Assembly: GCA_020850735.1 (NCBI GenBank)
Contig: JADZEE010000091.1
Coordinates: forward strand, 124,001-188,000
DNA: 64,000 nt
Direction: 5' to 3'
Source of the DNA: Gammaproteobacteria bacterium
Lineage (GTDB): Bacteria > Pseudomonadota > Gammaproteobacteria > JADZEE01
Shown here: in pieces, positions 45,800-54,440 of the stretch
How positions within the stretch are numbered: the stretch's first letter is position 1
Layout of the letters: each line of letters opens with the position of its first letter
The notes under the pieces: model-generated
Seen by the model: only the letters and a program-made list of their open reading frames with translations
Database searches by the model: none
Told to the model about the DNA's origin: nothing
Translations under genes and position numbers: made by a program

Positions 45800-47005
45800 T
45801 TAGGGAGCCGTTGCGCCCGCGACGCCCGGACGCGGGCGCCCCCGGGCCGCGGTCGGGGCCCGGTCCACATCGGCCGGTGTCAGGTACCGGTAGTAACCGC
45901 TGGCCCCACGCCGCTCGCGGATCGCGGCCGCCAGGCCGGCCTCCACCGCGCGCGCGACCGTCGAGCCGTAATGCAGCGCGTCCCAGTAGTTGCGATCCTC
46001 GCGCGTCAGCACCGATGGCCGCATGTAATCCACGACGTGAGTGTTGGGGAAGGCGGCGGCAATGTCGATGAGCCGGCCCTTGCATTGCGCGTAGACCTTG
46101 CCCTGGCGGCGCAGCACGTGCTCGTGGTAGGGCACGAAAAACAGCACCTTCTGCGTCGCCGCCGGCGCGGCGGCGAGCAACTCGCGCATCAGCGTGTGCG
46201 TCGGGAAGACCCAGTTCGAGCGGGTCAACGCCGGCTCCACCGTGGGTACGGGCGGCGCCGTCGTCACGTTGAAATCCTCCCGGCCGTAGATCTTCCTGCG
46301 TGCCTTGGCGAGATCGTAGGCTTTCTCGTCCGGGAGGAAGTAGCGGTAACCGTCACGACGATACTTGCTCTCGCGCCGTCCGAGCAGGTATTCGAGCTCA
46401 CGTACCGCCTGCTCCAGCGCTTTGTCGTTGAACAGGTAGAGCAGATCGTTCCAGCGGTTTTCGTCGTACATCCAGGCCGGAAAGAGGCGAAACGTGTAGC
46501 GCTCGTAGTCCTTGCCGGTTTCGCACCAGACGAGGTCGACGCCGATGAGCAGATAGCGGGCTTGCGGATGATGGCGCAGGAACAGCTCGCCCATCTGCGT
46601 CTGCTCCCAGGCGGTGGCGCCGTTCATGGCGAGGTTGACGAAGCGCGCGTGGAACATCGGGTCGAGATGCCCGGGGTCGAGCAGCCGCGAGGTCGACGTG
46701 CCGAGCACGGCGCTGTCGAATGCCTGCCGACGCGCGAGCGGCGGGTAGGCGAAGCGCTGGTTGGTGTCCACGGGTGCACGCCCCAGTGGCGGCGAGAATG
46801 GCACGTTCTGGTAAGGATCGAGCACCAGAATGAAGACATAGCAGGCGGCACCGAACGACAATGCCGTCCACAGGACGGTGCGGACGAACGCGGACCAGCG
46901 GGTCCGTTTGCCGATCGCAGGTCCGGCAGATCCGTGTCGCCCAGCGGTGGTGATCGAGCGGCGCACGTCAGAACTGGAAGTAGATGAAGTCGATGCTGCG
47001 TCCAT
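45800..47005 (-). CDS. SGNH-fold acyltransferase partner (AlgX/AlgJ-like)
   Basis: A 401-residue protein with one N-terminal transmembrane helix (about 44-62) and a periplasmic SGNH-like domain. The nucleophile motif is GTSTSRLLD (102-110) and the Asp-His pair is WDALHYGS (Asp342, His345). Such proteins receive acyl groups from an MBOAT partner and pass them to a polysaccharide. Its start lies inside the end of the MBOAT gene (38-nt overlap), so the two are surely coupled. No polymer-synthesis genes are near, so the acceptor is unknown. Confidence 0.8.
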   Translation of the reverse strand: MDAASTSSTSSSDVRRSITTAGRHGSAGPAIGKRTRWSAFVRTVLWTALSFGAACYVFILVLDPYQNVPFSPPLGRAPVDTNQRFAYPPLARRQAFDSAVLGTSTSRLLDPGHLDPMFHARFVNLAMNGATAWEQTQMGELFLRHHPQARYLLIGVDLVWCETGKDYERYTFRLFPAWMYDENRWNDLLYLFNDKALEQAVRELEYLLGRRESKYRRDGYRYFLPDEKAYDLAKARRKIYGREDFNVTTAPPVPTVEPALTRSNWVFPTHTLMRELLAAAPAATQKVLFFVPYHEHVLRRQGKVYAQCKGRLIDIAAAFPNTHVVDYMRPSVLTREDRNYWDALHYGSTVARAVEAGLAAAIRERRGASGYYRYLTPADVDRAPTAARGRPRPGVAGATAP

Positions 47006-48347
47006 GGCCGACCCGCATGACGACGGCCACCAGCGCGATCCCGGCCAGCACCGCGACGGCCCGCTGCGCGAGCCAGGACCGCCCGGCGATCTCGACGTTC
47101 GACGGGCCGAGCAGACTCAGACCCAGACCGACGAGCAGAAAACGCAGATCGTCCAGCCCGACGTTTCCGCCCCAGCCGCTCAGGCCGCCCATGCTGGCGA
47201 GCATGTGCCAGGCGGCCCGGAAATCGGCCGCCCGGAACAGCACCCACCCGGCGATCACAAACGACATCGTCAGGGCCCAGGCGAACGGCGCAGGCATGCG
47301 CAGGCCGCCGTTGCGCCACAATCGGCTCGCGACGATGGCGGCCCCGTGAGCGGCGCCCCAGACGACGAAGGTCCAGCCGGCACCATGCCACAGGCCGCAC
47401 AGCAGCATGGTGACCATGACCGCGCCGGCGACGCCGGCCTCGCCCTGCCTGCTGCCACCGAGCGGGATATACACGTAATCGCGCAGGAATGAGGACAGCG
47501 TCATGTGCCAGCGCCGCCAGAACTCGCGGATGGTCAGCGACTGGTAGGGTTTGTCGAAGTTCAGCGGCAACTGGTAGCCGAACAGCAGCCCCAGCCCGAT
47601 CGCCATGTCGGAGTAGGCCGAGAAATCGAAATACAGCTGCAGGGAATAGGCAAGCGCGGCGTACCAGGCGTCACCGGCGGCGAGCACGCTGCCATCGGCG
47701 GCGGCAGCGAACAGACGATCGACGTCACCGGCGTAGCCGTCGGCGAAGAACACCTTTTTCACCAGGCCCAGCGTGAACAGCACCAGGCCCCGCCCGCAGC
47801 GCTCGGCCAGGCCGTCGCGGCGGGGATCGGCCTCGAACTGCGGGATGAGCTCGTCGTGGCGCACGATCGGACCGGCGATGAGCTGCGGGAAATACGTCAC
47901 GTAGGCCGCATAGCGTTCCAGGCCGTATACCGGCGCACGGCCCCGGCGCAGGTCCACGAGGTAGGAGATCTGCTGAAAGGTGAAAAAGCTGATGCCCAGC
48001 GGCAGCACCAGATCCCAGGGCTCGTGCGCGCGCCCGAGCAGCGCGAGCGCGTTCGCGGCGAAGAAATCCGCGTACTTGAACGCGCCGAGCAGCGCAAGAT
48101 TCAGCGCGACCCCTGCTGCGGCCACCCAGCCGGTGCGCACGGATCCCGCCACGCGGGCGAGCATCCAGTTCACCAGGATCGAGCCCGCCAGCAGCGGCAC
48201 GAAGCGCGGATCCCAATAACCGTAGAACAACAGCGACGCGGCGAGCAGGATCCGCACACGCCACAGTGGTGAGCCGGCGGCCGCGTAGAACAGCGCCAGC
48301 GTCGCCGGCAGGAACAGCAGGATGAATACCTGAGAGCTGAACAGCAC
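46968..48347 (-). CDS. MBOAT-family membrane O-acyltransferase
   Basis: A 459-residue polytopic protein of the AlgI/DltB type that moves an acyl group, usually acetyl, across the inner membrane. The opening MLFSSQVFILLFLPATLALFY and the blocks YFDFSAYSDMAIGLGLLFGY, REFWRRWHMTLSSFLRDYVYIPLGG (His281) and LLCGLWHGAGWTFVVWG (His321, the catalytic histidine) are all present. It partners with the overlapping SGNH gene. It sits 99 bp after efp in a long minus-strand array. Confidence 0.92.
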   Translation of the reverse strand: MLFSSQVFILLFLPATLALFYAAAGSPLWRVRILLAASLLFYGYWDPRFVPLLAGSILVNWMLARVAGSVRTGWVAAAGVALNLALLGAFKYADFFAANALALLGRAHEPWDLVLPLGISFFTFQQISYLVDLRRGRAPVYGLERYAAYVTYFPQLIAGPIVRHDELIPQFEADPRRDGLAERCGRGLVLFTLGLVKKVFFADGYAGDVDRLFAAAADGSVLAAGDAWYAALAYSLQLYFDFSAYSDMAIGLGLLFGYQLPLNFDKPYQSLTIREFWRRWHMTLSSFLRDYVYIPLGGSRQGEAGVAGAVMVTMLLCGLWHGAGWTFVVWGAAHGAAIVASRLWRNGGLRMPAPFAWALTMSFVIAGWVLFRAADFRAAWHMLASMGGLSGWGGNVGLDDLRFLLVGLGLSLLGPSNVEIAGRSWLAQRAVAVLAGIALVAVVMRVGHGRSIDFIYFQF

Positions 48348-48446
48348 GCGCGAAATCAGCGGTCAACGCACTCGCGGAGGTCGCACGAACCGATCATCCG
48401 CGACTTCCCGACCGCTGCACGGTCCACCGCCGGACCTCGCAGGTGC

Positions 48447-49010
48447 TCAAGCGCGCGCGACGTAGGCCCCGGTCCGGGTGTCTACCTTGATGCGCTCGCC
48501 ACGTTCCACGAACAGCGGCACTTTCACCACCGCACCGGTCTCCAGCGTGGCCGGCTTGGTACCACCCGTGGCCGTGTCCCCGCGCATGCCGGGATCGGTC
48601 TCGACGATCTCGAGCTCGACGAAATTCGGCGCTTCGATGTTGAGCGGAACGCCGTTCCAGAGCATCACCGTGCACATTTCCTGCCCTTTCAGCCACTGCG
48701 TGGCGTCTTCGACCACCGCGGCGCTCGCGCCGATCTGCTCGTAAGTCTCGGTATTCATGAAATGCCAGATGTCGCCGTCGTTGTACAGGTACTGCAGATC
48801 GAGCTCCACGACGTCGGCACCCTCGACCGAATCTCCGGACTTGAAGGTGCGCTCCACGACACGCCCGGTCTTGAGATTCCTGATCCTGACGCGGTTGAAG
48901 GCCTGGCCCTTGCCGGGTTTGACGAACTCGTTCTCGACGATGGTATAGGGGTCCCCGTCCAGTATGATCTTGAGCCCGGACTTGAACTGATTGGTGCTGT
49001 AGGTGGTCAT
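48447..49010 (-). CDS. efp: Elongation factor P
   Basis: A 187-residue translation factor that rescues ribosomes stalled on polyproline. Lys34 in VKPGKGQAF is the site modified by EpmA and EpmB; the loop matches E. coli-type EF-P that takes beta-lysine. Three beta-barrel domains give the usual length. The start is the ATG at 49010, only 33 bp from the divergent epmB start, so the two genes share control. Confidence 0.97.
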   Translation of the reverse strand: MTTYSTNQFKSGLKIILDGDPYTIVENEFVKPGKGQAFNRVRIRNLKTGRVVERTFKSGDSVEGADVVELDLQYLYNDGDIWHFMNTETYEQIGASAAVVEDATQWLKGQEMCTVMLWNGVPLNIEAPNFVELEIVETDPGMRGDTATGGTKPATLETGAVVKVPLFVERGERIKVDTRTGAYVARA

Positions 49011-49043
49011 GGAAACGCCGTTTCGGGTGCGAGAAGGCCGCAT

Positions 49044-50048
49044 ATGATAGCGGAACCGCTGCACGTAATGGAGCAACCCGGCTGGCAGGCGGCATTGCGC
49101 AACGCCGTGACCCGCGTCGGGGACCTGCTCGAGCTGCTCGGCCTCAGCGCGGCGCAGGTGCCCGTGTCGGCACGTTCCGATGCCGATTTCCGCCTGCGGG
49201 TGCCGCGCGGATTCGTGGCCCGGATGCGCCGCGGGGATCCGCACGATCCGTTGCTGCGCCAGGTGCTGCCGGCGACCGCCGAACAGTTCCGCACTCCCGG
49301 TGACGCGCTCGACCCGGTCGGAGATCTGGCCGCCGCGAGCGGCCCGGCGCTGCTGCGCAAATACGCCGGTCGTGCCCTGCTGGTCGCCACTGGCGCCTGC
49401 GCCATCCACTGCCGTTATTGCTTCCGCCGGCATTTCCCCTACGCCGCGCACAGCCTGACGAACGACAACCGGGCGTCAATCCTGGCGGCGCTCGCGGCTG
49501 CCACCGACGTCACCGAGATCATCCTCAGCGGCGGCGATCCCCTGCTGCTCAGCGACGTGCGCCTCGCCGCGCTCGTTGCGGATCTCGAACGTGTACCGCA
49601 CCTGCGCCGCCTGCGGATCCATACGCGCGTGCCGGTCGTGCTGCCCGAGCGAGTCGATGCGGCGCTGCTCGCCTGGCTCGGGCGCACGCGCCTCAGACCC
49701 GTCGTGGTCCTGCACGCCAATCATGCGCAGGAAATCGACGCGAGCGTGGACGCGGCGCTCGCACGCCTGCGCGATCTGGGCGTGCCGCTGCTCAATCAGG
49801 CGGTGCTGCTGCGCGGGGTGAACGACTCGGTCGACGCCCTGGTGCAATTGTCGGAAACACTGTTCGAGAGCGGCGTCCTGCCGTACTACCTGCATGCCCT
49901 CGATCCGGTCCGCGGCGCGGCACATTTCGCCGTCGGCGACGACATCGCGCGCGCGCTCGCCACGGCCGTACGCGCGCGCCTGCCCGGTTATCTGGTGCCC
50001 ACGCTGGTGCGCGAGATTGCCGGACACGATTTCAAGCTGCCGTTATGA
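49044..50048 (+). CDS. epmB: EF-P lysine 2,3-aminomutase
   Basis: A 334-residue radical SAM enzyme that converts (S)-alpha-lysine to (R)-beta-lysine for EF-P. The [4Fe-4S] cysteines are Cys119, Cys123 and Cys126 in [31 protein letters not shown] and [14 protein letters not shown] are typical of the KamA/YjeK family. The ATG at 49044 (a second is at 49068) diverges from efp, and the stop overlaps the following gene by 4 nt. Confidence 0.95.
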   Translation: MIAEPLHVMEQPGWQAALRNAVTRVGDLLELLGLSAAQVPVSARSDADFRLRVPRGFVARMRRGDPHDPLLRQVLPATAEQFRTPGDALDPVGDLAAASGPALLRKYAGRALLVATGACAIHCRYCFRRHFPYAAHSLTNDNRASILAALAAATDVTEIILSGGDPLLLSDVRLAALVADLERVPHLRRLRIHTRVPVVLPERVDAALLAWLGRTRLRPVVVLHANHAQEIDASVDAALARLRDLGVPLLNQAVLLRGVNDSVDALVQLSETLFESGVLPYYLHALDPVRGAAHFAVGDDIARALATAVRARLPGYLVPTLVREIAGHDFKLPL

Positions 50049-51220
50049 CCGAGCGCGCGCACCTGCCGCCGCATTACGAAGGCGGCTCCATCGTCAACCT
50101 GATGAGCTCGCTGCGGGCACGGTTCGGCGATCCGTCCTCGGCGTACCCGACGCTGGCGGACCTGCCGGTGCAACGCCTGGCGGCGGCGCGTCACGTCGTA
50201 CTGCTGGTCATCGACGGACTCGGGGACGAGTTGCTGGCACGCATCGGCAGCGCCAGCACGCTGCTCGCACACCGCGAGCAGCGCATGACCAGCGTGTTCC
50301 CGCCGACGACCGCCAGTGCCGTGACCACCTTCATGACCGGTGTCGCCCCCCAGCAGCATGGCCTGACCGGGTGGTTCATGTACCTGCGCGAGCTGGGATC
50401 GGTCAGTGCGGTGCTGCCGTTCGTACCCCGCTGGGGCGGTGCTCCCTATTCGAGCGCGGGCGTCTCGCCGGCCGCGATCATCGACACACCCGGAATCTAC
50501 GCGCGGCTGCGCGCACCCTGTCACGTCGTCCTGCCGGCCTACATCGCCGATTCCGACTTCAGCCGGCACGTGTGTGGTCCGGCGGTACGCCACGGCTGCG
50601 GCTCGCCCGCCGAGCTGTTCGACCGCGTCACGCAGATCCTGCGCGCGGCAGCCGCACCGACGTTCGTATACGCGTACTGGAGCGAGCTCGATCGGCTGGC
50701 CCACCAGCACGGCCCTTCCGCTCCCGAGGTCGCCAGGCACTTGCGGACGGTCGACGCCGCCTTTGCGACCTTTCTCGAAGATCTGCGCGGCAGCGGTACC
50801 CTGGTGCTCGCCACCGCCGACCACGGCTTCGTCGACACGCCGCCCGAGCGCTGCATCGACATCGGCGCGCACCCTCAGCTCGCCGACATGCTGCTGCTGC
50901 CACTTTGCGGCGAACCGCGCACAGCCTATTGCTACCTGCGTCCCGGCTGCGCGAGCGCGTTCGAGCGCACCGTGACCGACGTGCTGGGCGACCGGCTGGA
51001 ATGCGTGCCGAGCGCGGACCTGCTCGCACACGGCTGGTTCGGTCAGGGCCCCGCGCATCCCGAGCTGGGCACGCGGATCGGCGAATACACCCTGCTGCTG
51101 CGCGAGGACTGGATTATCCGCGACTGTGTCGCCGGCGAACGTCCGTTCCGGCTCGCCGGCGTCCACGGCGGCACGAGCACCGCGGAAATGTACGTGCCGC
51201 TGTGTGTGGCAATGCCGTGA
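50045..51220 (+). CDS. Alkaline-phosphatase-superfamily phosphodiesterase (NPP-like)
   Basis: A 391-residue protein of the type I phosphodiesterase/nucleotide pyrophosphatase group. Metal-binding Asp is in VVLLVIDGLGDELL (residues about 51-64). The nucleophile Thr region is SVFPPTTASAVTTFMTGVAPQQHGLTGWF and the later metal ligands are in YWSELDRLAHQHGP and ATADHGFVD. No signal peptide is seen. The ATG overlaps the epmB stop (ATGA), so it is co-translated with it; the link to EF-P modification is unclear. Confidence 0.83.
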   Translation: MTERAHLPPHYEGGSIVNLMSSLRARFGDPSSAYPTLADLPVQRLAAARHVVLLVIDGLGDELLARIGSASTLLAHREQRMTSVFPPTTASAVTTFMTGVAPQQHGLTGWFMYLRELGSVSAVLPFVPRWGGAPYSSAGVSPAAIIDTPGIYARLRAPCHVVLPAYIADSDFSRHVCGPAVRHGCGSPAELFDRVTQILRAAAAPTFVYAYWSELDRLAHQHGPSAPEVARHLRTVDAAFATFLEDLRGSGTLVLATADHGFVDTPPERCIDIGAHPQLADMLLLPLCGEPRTAYCYLRPGCASAFERTVTDVLGDRLECVPSADLLAHGWFGQGPAHPELGTRIGEYTLLLREDWIIRDCVAGERPFRLAGVHGGTSTAEMYVPLCVAMP

Positions 51221-51229
51221 CGCCCGGCC

Positions 51230-52108
51230 TCAGCGTACCGATCGCAGCGCGTCGATACGCTGCGCGAGCGGCGGGTGGCTCGCGAACAGCCGTGCGAACC
51301 CGCCGCCACCGGCAATGCCGAACGCCTGCATGTGATCGGGCAGGGTCGATTCGCCGTGGCCGGCCCGCAGGCGCTCCAGCGCCGCGATCATGCGCTCGCG
51401 ACCGGCGAGGTGCGCACCGCCGGCGTCCGCCCGCAGCTCGCGCCAGCGGCTGAACCAGGCGACGATCATGCTCGCGAGGACCCCGAGCACGAGTTGCATC
51501 ACCATGGCGGTGACCCAGTAACCCGGACCGATGCCACGCTCGGTGCGGAACACGACGCGATCGACGAAGAAACCGATCACGCGTGACAGGAAGAACACGA
51601 AGGTGTTGACCACACCCTGAATGAGGGCGAGGGTCACCATATCGCCGTTCGCGACGTGTGAAACCTCGTGCGCGAGTACCGCTTCCAGCTCGTCGCGACG
51701 CATGCTGCGCAGCAGGCCCGTGCTGACCGCGACCAGGGCGTGGTTGCGGTTCATACCGGTCGCGAACGCGTTCATGTCCGGCGCGTCGTAGACCGCGACC
51801 TCCGGCATGCCGATACCGGCCGCCTGCGCCTGGCGGGCCACGGTTTCCACGAGCCACGCTTCACCGGCATCGCGCGGCCGGGCGATGACCCGGGCGCCGG
51901 TGGTCTTTTTCGCGATGAACTTGGACGCCAGCAACGAGATCAGCGACCCGCTCATACCGACCACCGCCGACATGACCAGCAGCGCATTCAGGTTCAAATC
52001 GACGCCATTTTGCGCCAGCACACCCTCCAGGCCGAGCACGCGCATCACGATGGCGAGCACGAACATCACCGCGACGTTGGTCGCGACGAACAGCAGAACT
52101 CGGGTCAT
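51230..52108 (-). CDS. htpX: Membrane zinc metalloprotease HtpX
   Basis: A 292-residue M48 protease for quality control of inner-membrane proteins. Two N-terminal transmembrane helices precede the zinc motif HEVSH (147-151) in [16 protein letters not shown], and further helices follow ([17 protein letters not shown]). [21 protein letters not shown] is the family block. GGAGAGG precedes the ATG. It converges on the phosphatase gene, and its promoter region is shared with a candidate small RNA. Confidence 0.96.
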   Translation of the reverse strand: MTRVLLFVATNVAVMFVLAIVMRVLGLEGVLAQNGVDLNLNALLVMSAVVGMSGSLISLLASKFIAKKTTGARVIARPRDAGEAWLVETVARQAQAAGIGMPEVAVYDAPDMNAFATGMNRNHALVAVSTGLLRSMRRDELEAVLAHEVSHVANGDMVTLALIQGVVNTFVFFLSRVIGFFVDRVVFRTERGIGPGYWVTAMVMQLVLGVLASMIVAWFSRWRELRADAGGAHLAGRERMIAALERLRAGHGESTLPDHMQAFGIAGGGGFARLFASHPPLAQRIDALRSVR

Positions 52109-52149
52109 GGTTCGCGGATCCTCTCCTGGCGGGTTCGATTACCCGCAGA

Positions 52150-52180
52150 ATTAGATGGTGGCGGTACGGGCGAGTTTCAA
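52150..52180 (-). promoter_or_regulatory. Candidate htpX promoter
   Basis: Minus strand TTGAAA (52180-52175, five of six) and TCTAAT (52155-52150, five of six) are separated by 19 bp, slightly long. Transcription would start about 35 bases before the htpX ATG. It resembles sigma-70 promoters; heat-shock control cannot be judged. Confidence 0.45.
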
Positions 52181-52208
52181 TGCCGGCGGCGGGAGCTAAA
52201 GTTCCGGC

Positions 52209-52305
52209 GCCGGCGGTCGCTAAGCTGCGTACAGCAAGGACGGATTCCCCTCCCCCTCCCAACGTCTGTCCTTGTATTCGAGCCGGGCTTGCCCGGCTCT
52301 TTTTT
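52209..52305 (+). ncRNA. Candidate small RNA with C-rich loop
   Basis: A plus-strand intrinsic terminator (52280-52305) ends a stretch with no plus-strand gene; both neighbours are on the minus strand. Just before it, a 10-bp stem (52235-52244 with 52265-52274, one G-U pair) presents a 20-nt loop rich in C (TTCCCCTCCCCCTCCC and four more bases). Loops of this kind in known small RNAs bind Shine-Dalgarno G-rich sites. The 5' end is a guess from a weak promoter (TTTCAA at 52175, TAAAGT at 52197-52202). Confidence 0.5.
52280..52305 (+). terminator. Intrinsic terminator without an upstream gene
   Basis: GAGCCGGG (52280-52287) and CCCGGCTC (52292-52299) form a perfect 8-bp stem with a 4-nt loop, then six T bases to 52305. 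It can only end plus-strand transcription, and no plus-strand gene lies nearer than the phosphatase gene that ends at 51220. Confidence 0.88.
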
Positions 52306-52341
52306 GTCCGCGCGGCGCCCTCCCGAGGGGCCGCGGCGGGA

Positions 52342-53967
52342 TCAGGAACCGACGTCGCCCCGCAGCGCCTGCATGGCGTATCCATCCCGGTCCACCGTCG
52401 CGCGGCTGGAGCGATCGGTCACCGAAACCAGCCACGCGGTGGCGAACGCGATCCCCATCGCTCCCAGCGCAGGGTAGGCGGAGGGAAACAGCGGCCGCTC
52501 GAAGCCGAGGATCTGCGTCCACACGACGGGGCCGAACACGACGCCGCCGACGGCAGCAGCGAGACCGGCGCCACCACCTGCGACGGCGCCGCGCGTGGTC
52601 AGACCCGGCCAGTACATGGACAGCATCAGCACCGGAAAATTCGCGCTGGCGGCGATAGTGAGCGCGAGTGCGACCAGATAGGCGATGTTCTGGCCCTTGA
52701 AGGCGATGCCGAGCCCGATCGCGATTGCCCCGATCGCCACCGTGGCGAGGCGGGAGGCGCCGACGACGTCGACGCCGTCGCGACCGCCGCGCACGACATT
52801 CGCGTACAAATCGTGGGACACGGCCGAGGCGCTGGCGAGCGTCAGGCCGGCGACCACGGCGAGGATGGTGGCGAAGGCCACGGCCGAAATGGCGCCCAGG
52901 AACGCCTCCCCGCCGACGACGCCGGCGAGATGTATGGCCACCATGTTGGTGCCACCGATGATGCGGCCCTCGGCGTTGAGGAAAGCCGGGTTGCCGGTCA
53001 CCAGCGCCACCGCGCCCGGCGCCACCACGTAGAAAATGAGCACGAACACGAGGCTGACCGCGAGCAGAGAGATGAACGCGGACTGGCGGGCGGCACGGGC
53101 GTCCGGGACGGTGAAAAAACGCATCAGAATGTGCGGCGAACCGACGATGCCGAAGCTCAGCCCGAGCGCCAGCGACAGCGCCGCGGTGAAACCGAGCTTC
53201 ATGCCGCCGGGCGCGGAGAGCATCCGGCCCTGAACGTGGTTCGCCGTCGCCTGCGTATACAGGGCGTGCAGATCGAAATCGAAATGACCGAGCACCGCGA
53301 CGGCGAGGTAGACGACACCGAGCATGAGCAGCACCGCCTTGGTGATCTGCACCCAGGTCGTCGCCAGCATCCCGCCGAACGCGACGTACAGCACCATCAG
53401 CACGCCGACGAGCAGCACCGCGTAGTCGTATGCGATCCCGAACAGCACCTGGATGAGACTTCCCGCGCCCACGATCTGCGCCACCAGGTACATGATCGCG
53501 GAAGTGAGGCCCGCCGCGGCGGCGAAGATGCGCGTCGGCCGCATCGCCAGGCGCGTGCACAATACGTCCGCGAACGTGAAGCGGCCGAGATTGCGCAGCC
53601 GATCGGCCATGAGGTAGAGCAGCACCGAAAACGACACCAGCGGACAGATGATGTAAATCACCGAGTCGAAGCCGACGGTGAAGTACAGCCCCGTAATACC
53701 CAGAAACGTCGCGGCCGACATGAAGTCGCCGGCGATGGCGAGACCGTTCTGCCAGCCGGAGATGCGCGAGCCCGCGGCGAGGAAATCGTGAGCCGTACGA
53801 GTGGAACGGGCGGCCCAGCCGGTGATGCCGAGCGTCATCAGAACGATGCCGAGAAAACAGGCGATGGCGACGGTGCCGGGCGCACCGGTATCGCCATCGG
53901 CTGCCCGGCACATCGGGACGCCCGACACCGCCAGGACGGCCGCCCACCGGCGCACGGCCGTGCTCAT
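52342..53967 (-). CDS. actP: Sodium:solute symporter, ActP (cation/acetate)-like
   Basis: A 541-residue SSS-family transporter with about 13 transmembrane helices. ISGWQNGLAIAGDFMSAATFLGITGLYF, AQIVGAGSLIQVLFGIAYDYAVLLVGVLMVLYV and LALGLSFGIVGSPHILMRFFTVPDARAAR are blocks shared with acetate permease ActP. A signal-like N terminus is present, as in E. coli ActP. The ATG overlaps the DUF485 stop (ATGA). The DUF485-ActP pair is the standard arrangement for acetate/monocarboxylate uptake, usually beside acs, which is not seen here. Confidence 0.88.
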   Translation of the reverse strand: MSTAVRRWAAVLAVSGVPMCRAADGDTGAPGTVAIACFLGIVLMTLGITGWAARSTRTAHDFLAAGSRISGWQNGLAIAGDFMSAATFLGITGLYFTVGFDSVIYIICPLVSFSVLLYLMADRLRNLGRFTFADVLCTRLAMRPTRIFAAAAGLTSAIMYLVAQIVGAGSLIQVLFGIAYDYAVLLVGVLMVLYVAFGGMLATTWVQITKAVLLMLGVVYLAVAVLGHFDFDLHALYTQATANHVQGRMLSAPGGMKLGFTAALSLALGLSFGIVGSPHILMRFFTVPDARAARQSAFISLLAVSLVFVLIFYVVAPGAVALVTGNPAFLNAEGRIIGGTNMVAIHLAGVVGGEAFLGAISAVAFATILAVVAGLTLASASAVSHDLYANVVRGGRDGVDVVGASRLATVAIGAIAIGLGIAFKGQNIAYLVALALTIAASANFPVLMLSMYWPGLTTRGAVAGGGAGLAAAVGGVVFGPVVWTQILGFERPLFPSAYPALGAMGIAFATAWLVSVTDRSSRATVDRDGYAMQALRGDVGS

Positions 53968-54302
53968 CGCGCCTGCCCGCTCGCCGTGCGGGCACGCTCG
54001 CGCAGCGCGCGGCCCGCCGGATCGATCACCCGGCCGCATACCTGCACGTAGATCACGGTCATGGCCAGGCATCCGAACACCAGCGCCAGCGCCGCGAGCA
54101 TGCCGACGGTGACGACGCCACCGGCCCGCACCGGACGGGCGTACCAGCCGGCCCCGTAGACGAGTCCGGCCAGGAACGCGAGCGCCGCGAGCGCCATCAC
54201 GCCGGTCAAAAGCCAGGAAAACAGTGCGCGCCGCCGTGCATGCCGGTGATAGTCCGGGTCCCCGCGCAGCCGCTCCAGTACCTCGAGGGTTGAATCGTCC
54301 AT
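53964..54302 (-). CDS. DUF485 membrane protein
   Basis: A 112-residue protein with two transmembrane helices and a short polar N terminus (LRGDPDYHRHARRR). DUF485 proteins (YjcH type) are normally encoded directly before ActP and are thought to assist it. GGGAGG precedes the ATG at 54302. Its stop overlaps the symporter start by 4 nt. Confidence 0.85.
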   Translation of the reverse strand: MDDSTLEVLERLRGDPDYHRHARRRALFSWLLTGVMALAALAFLAGLVYGAGWYARPVRAGGVVTVGMLAALALVFGCLAMTVIYVQVCGRVIDPAGRALRERARTASGQAR

Positions 54303-54440
54303 CTGCCTCCCCAGTTCATCGTCGTCGGCGGCGTCCCGCGCCGGCCATCCCGGCACCATGGTAGTGCAAGCGCCGGCGTGCGACGAAGCGGTGCGCGCGC
54401 GGGGCACGCGCGGGCGCCGTGACGGCGGGTACGAAAACGC

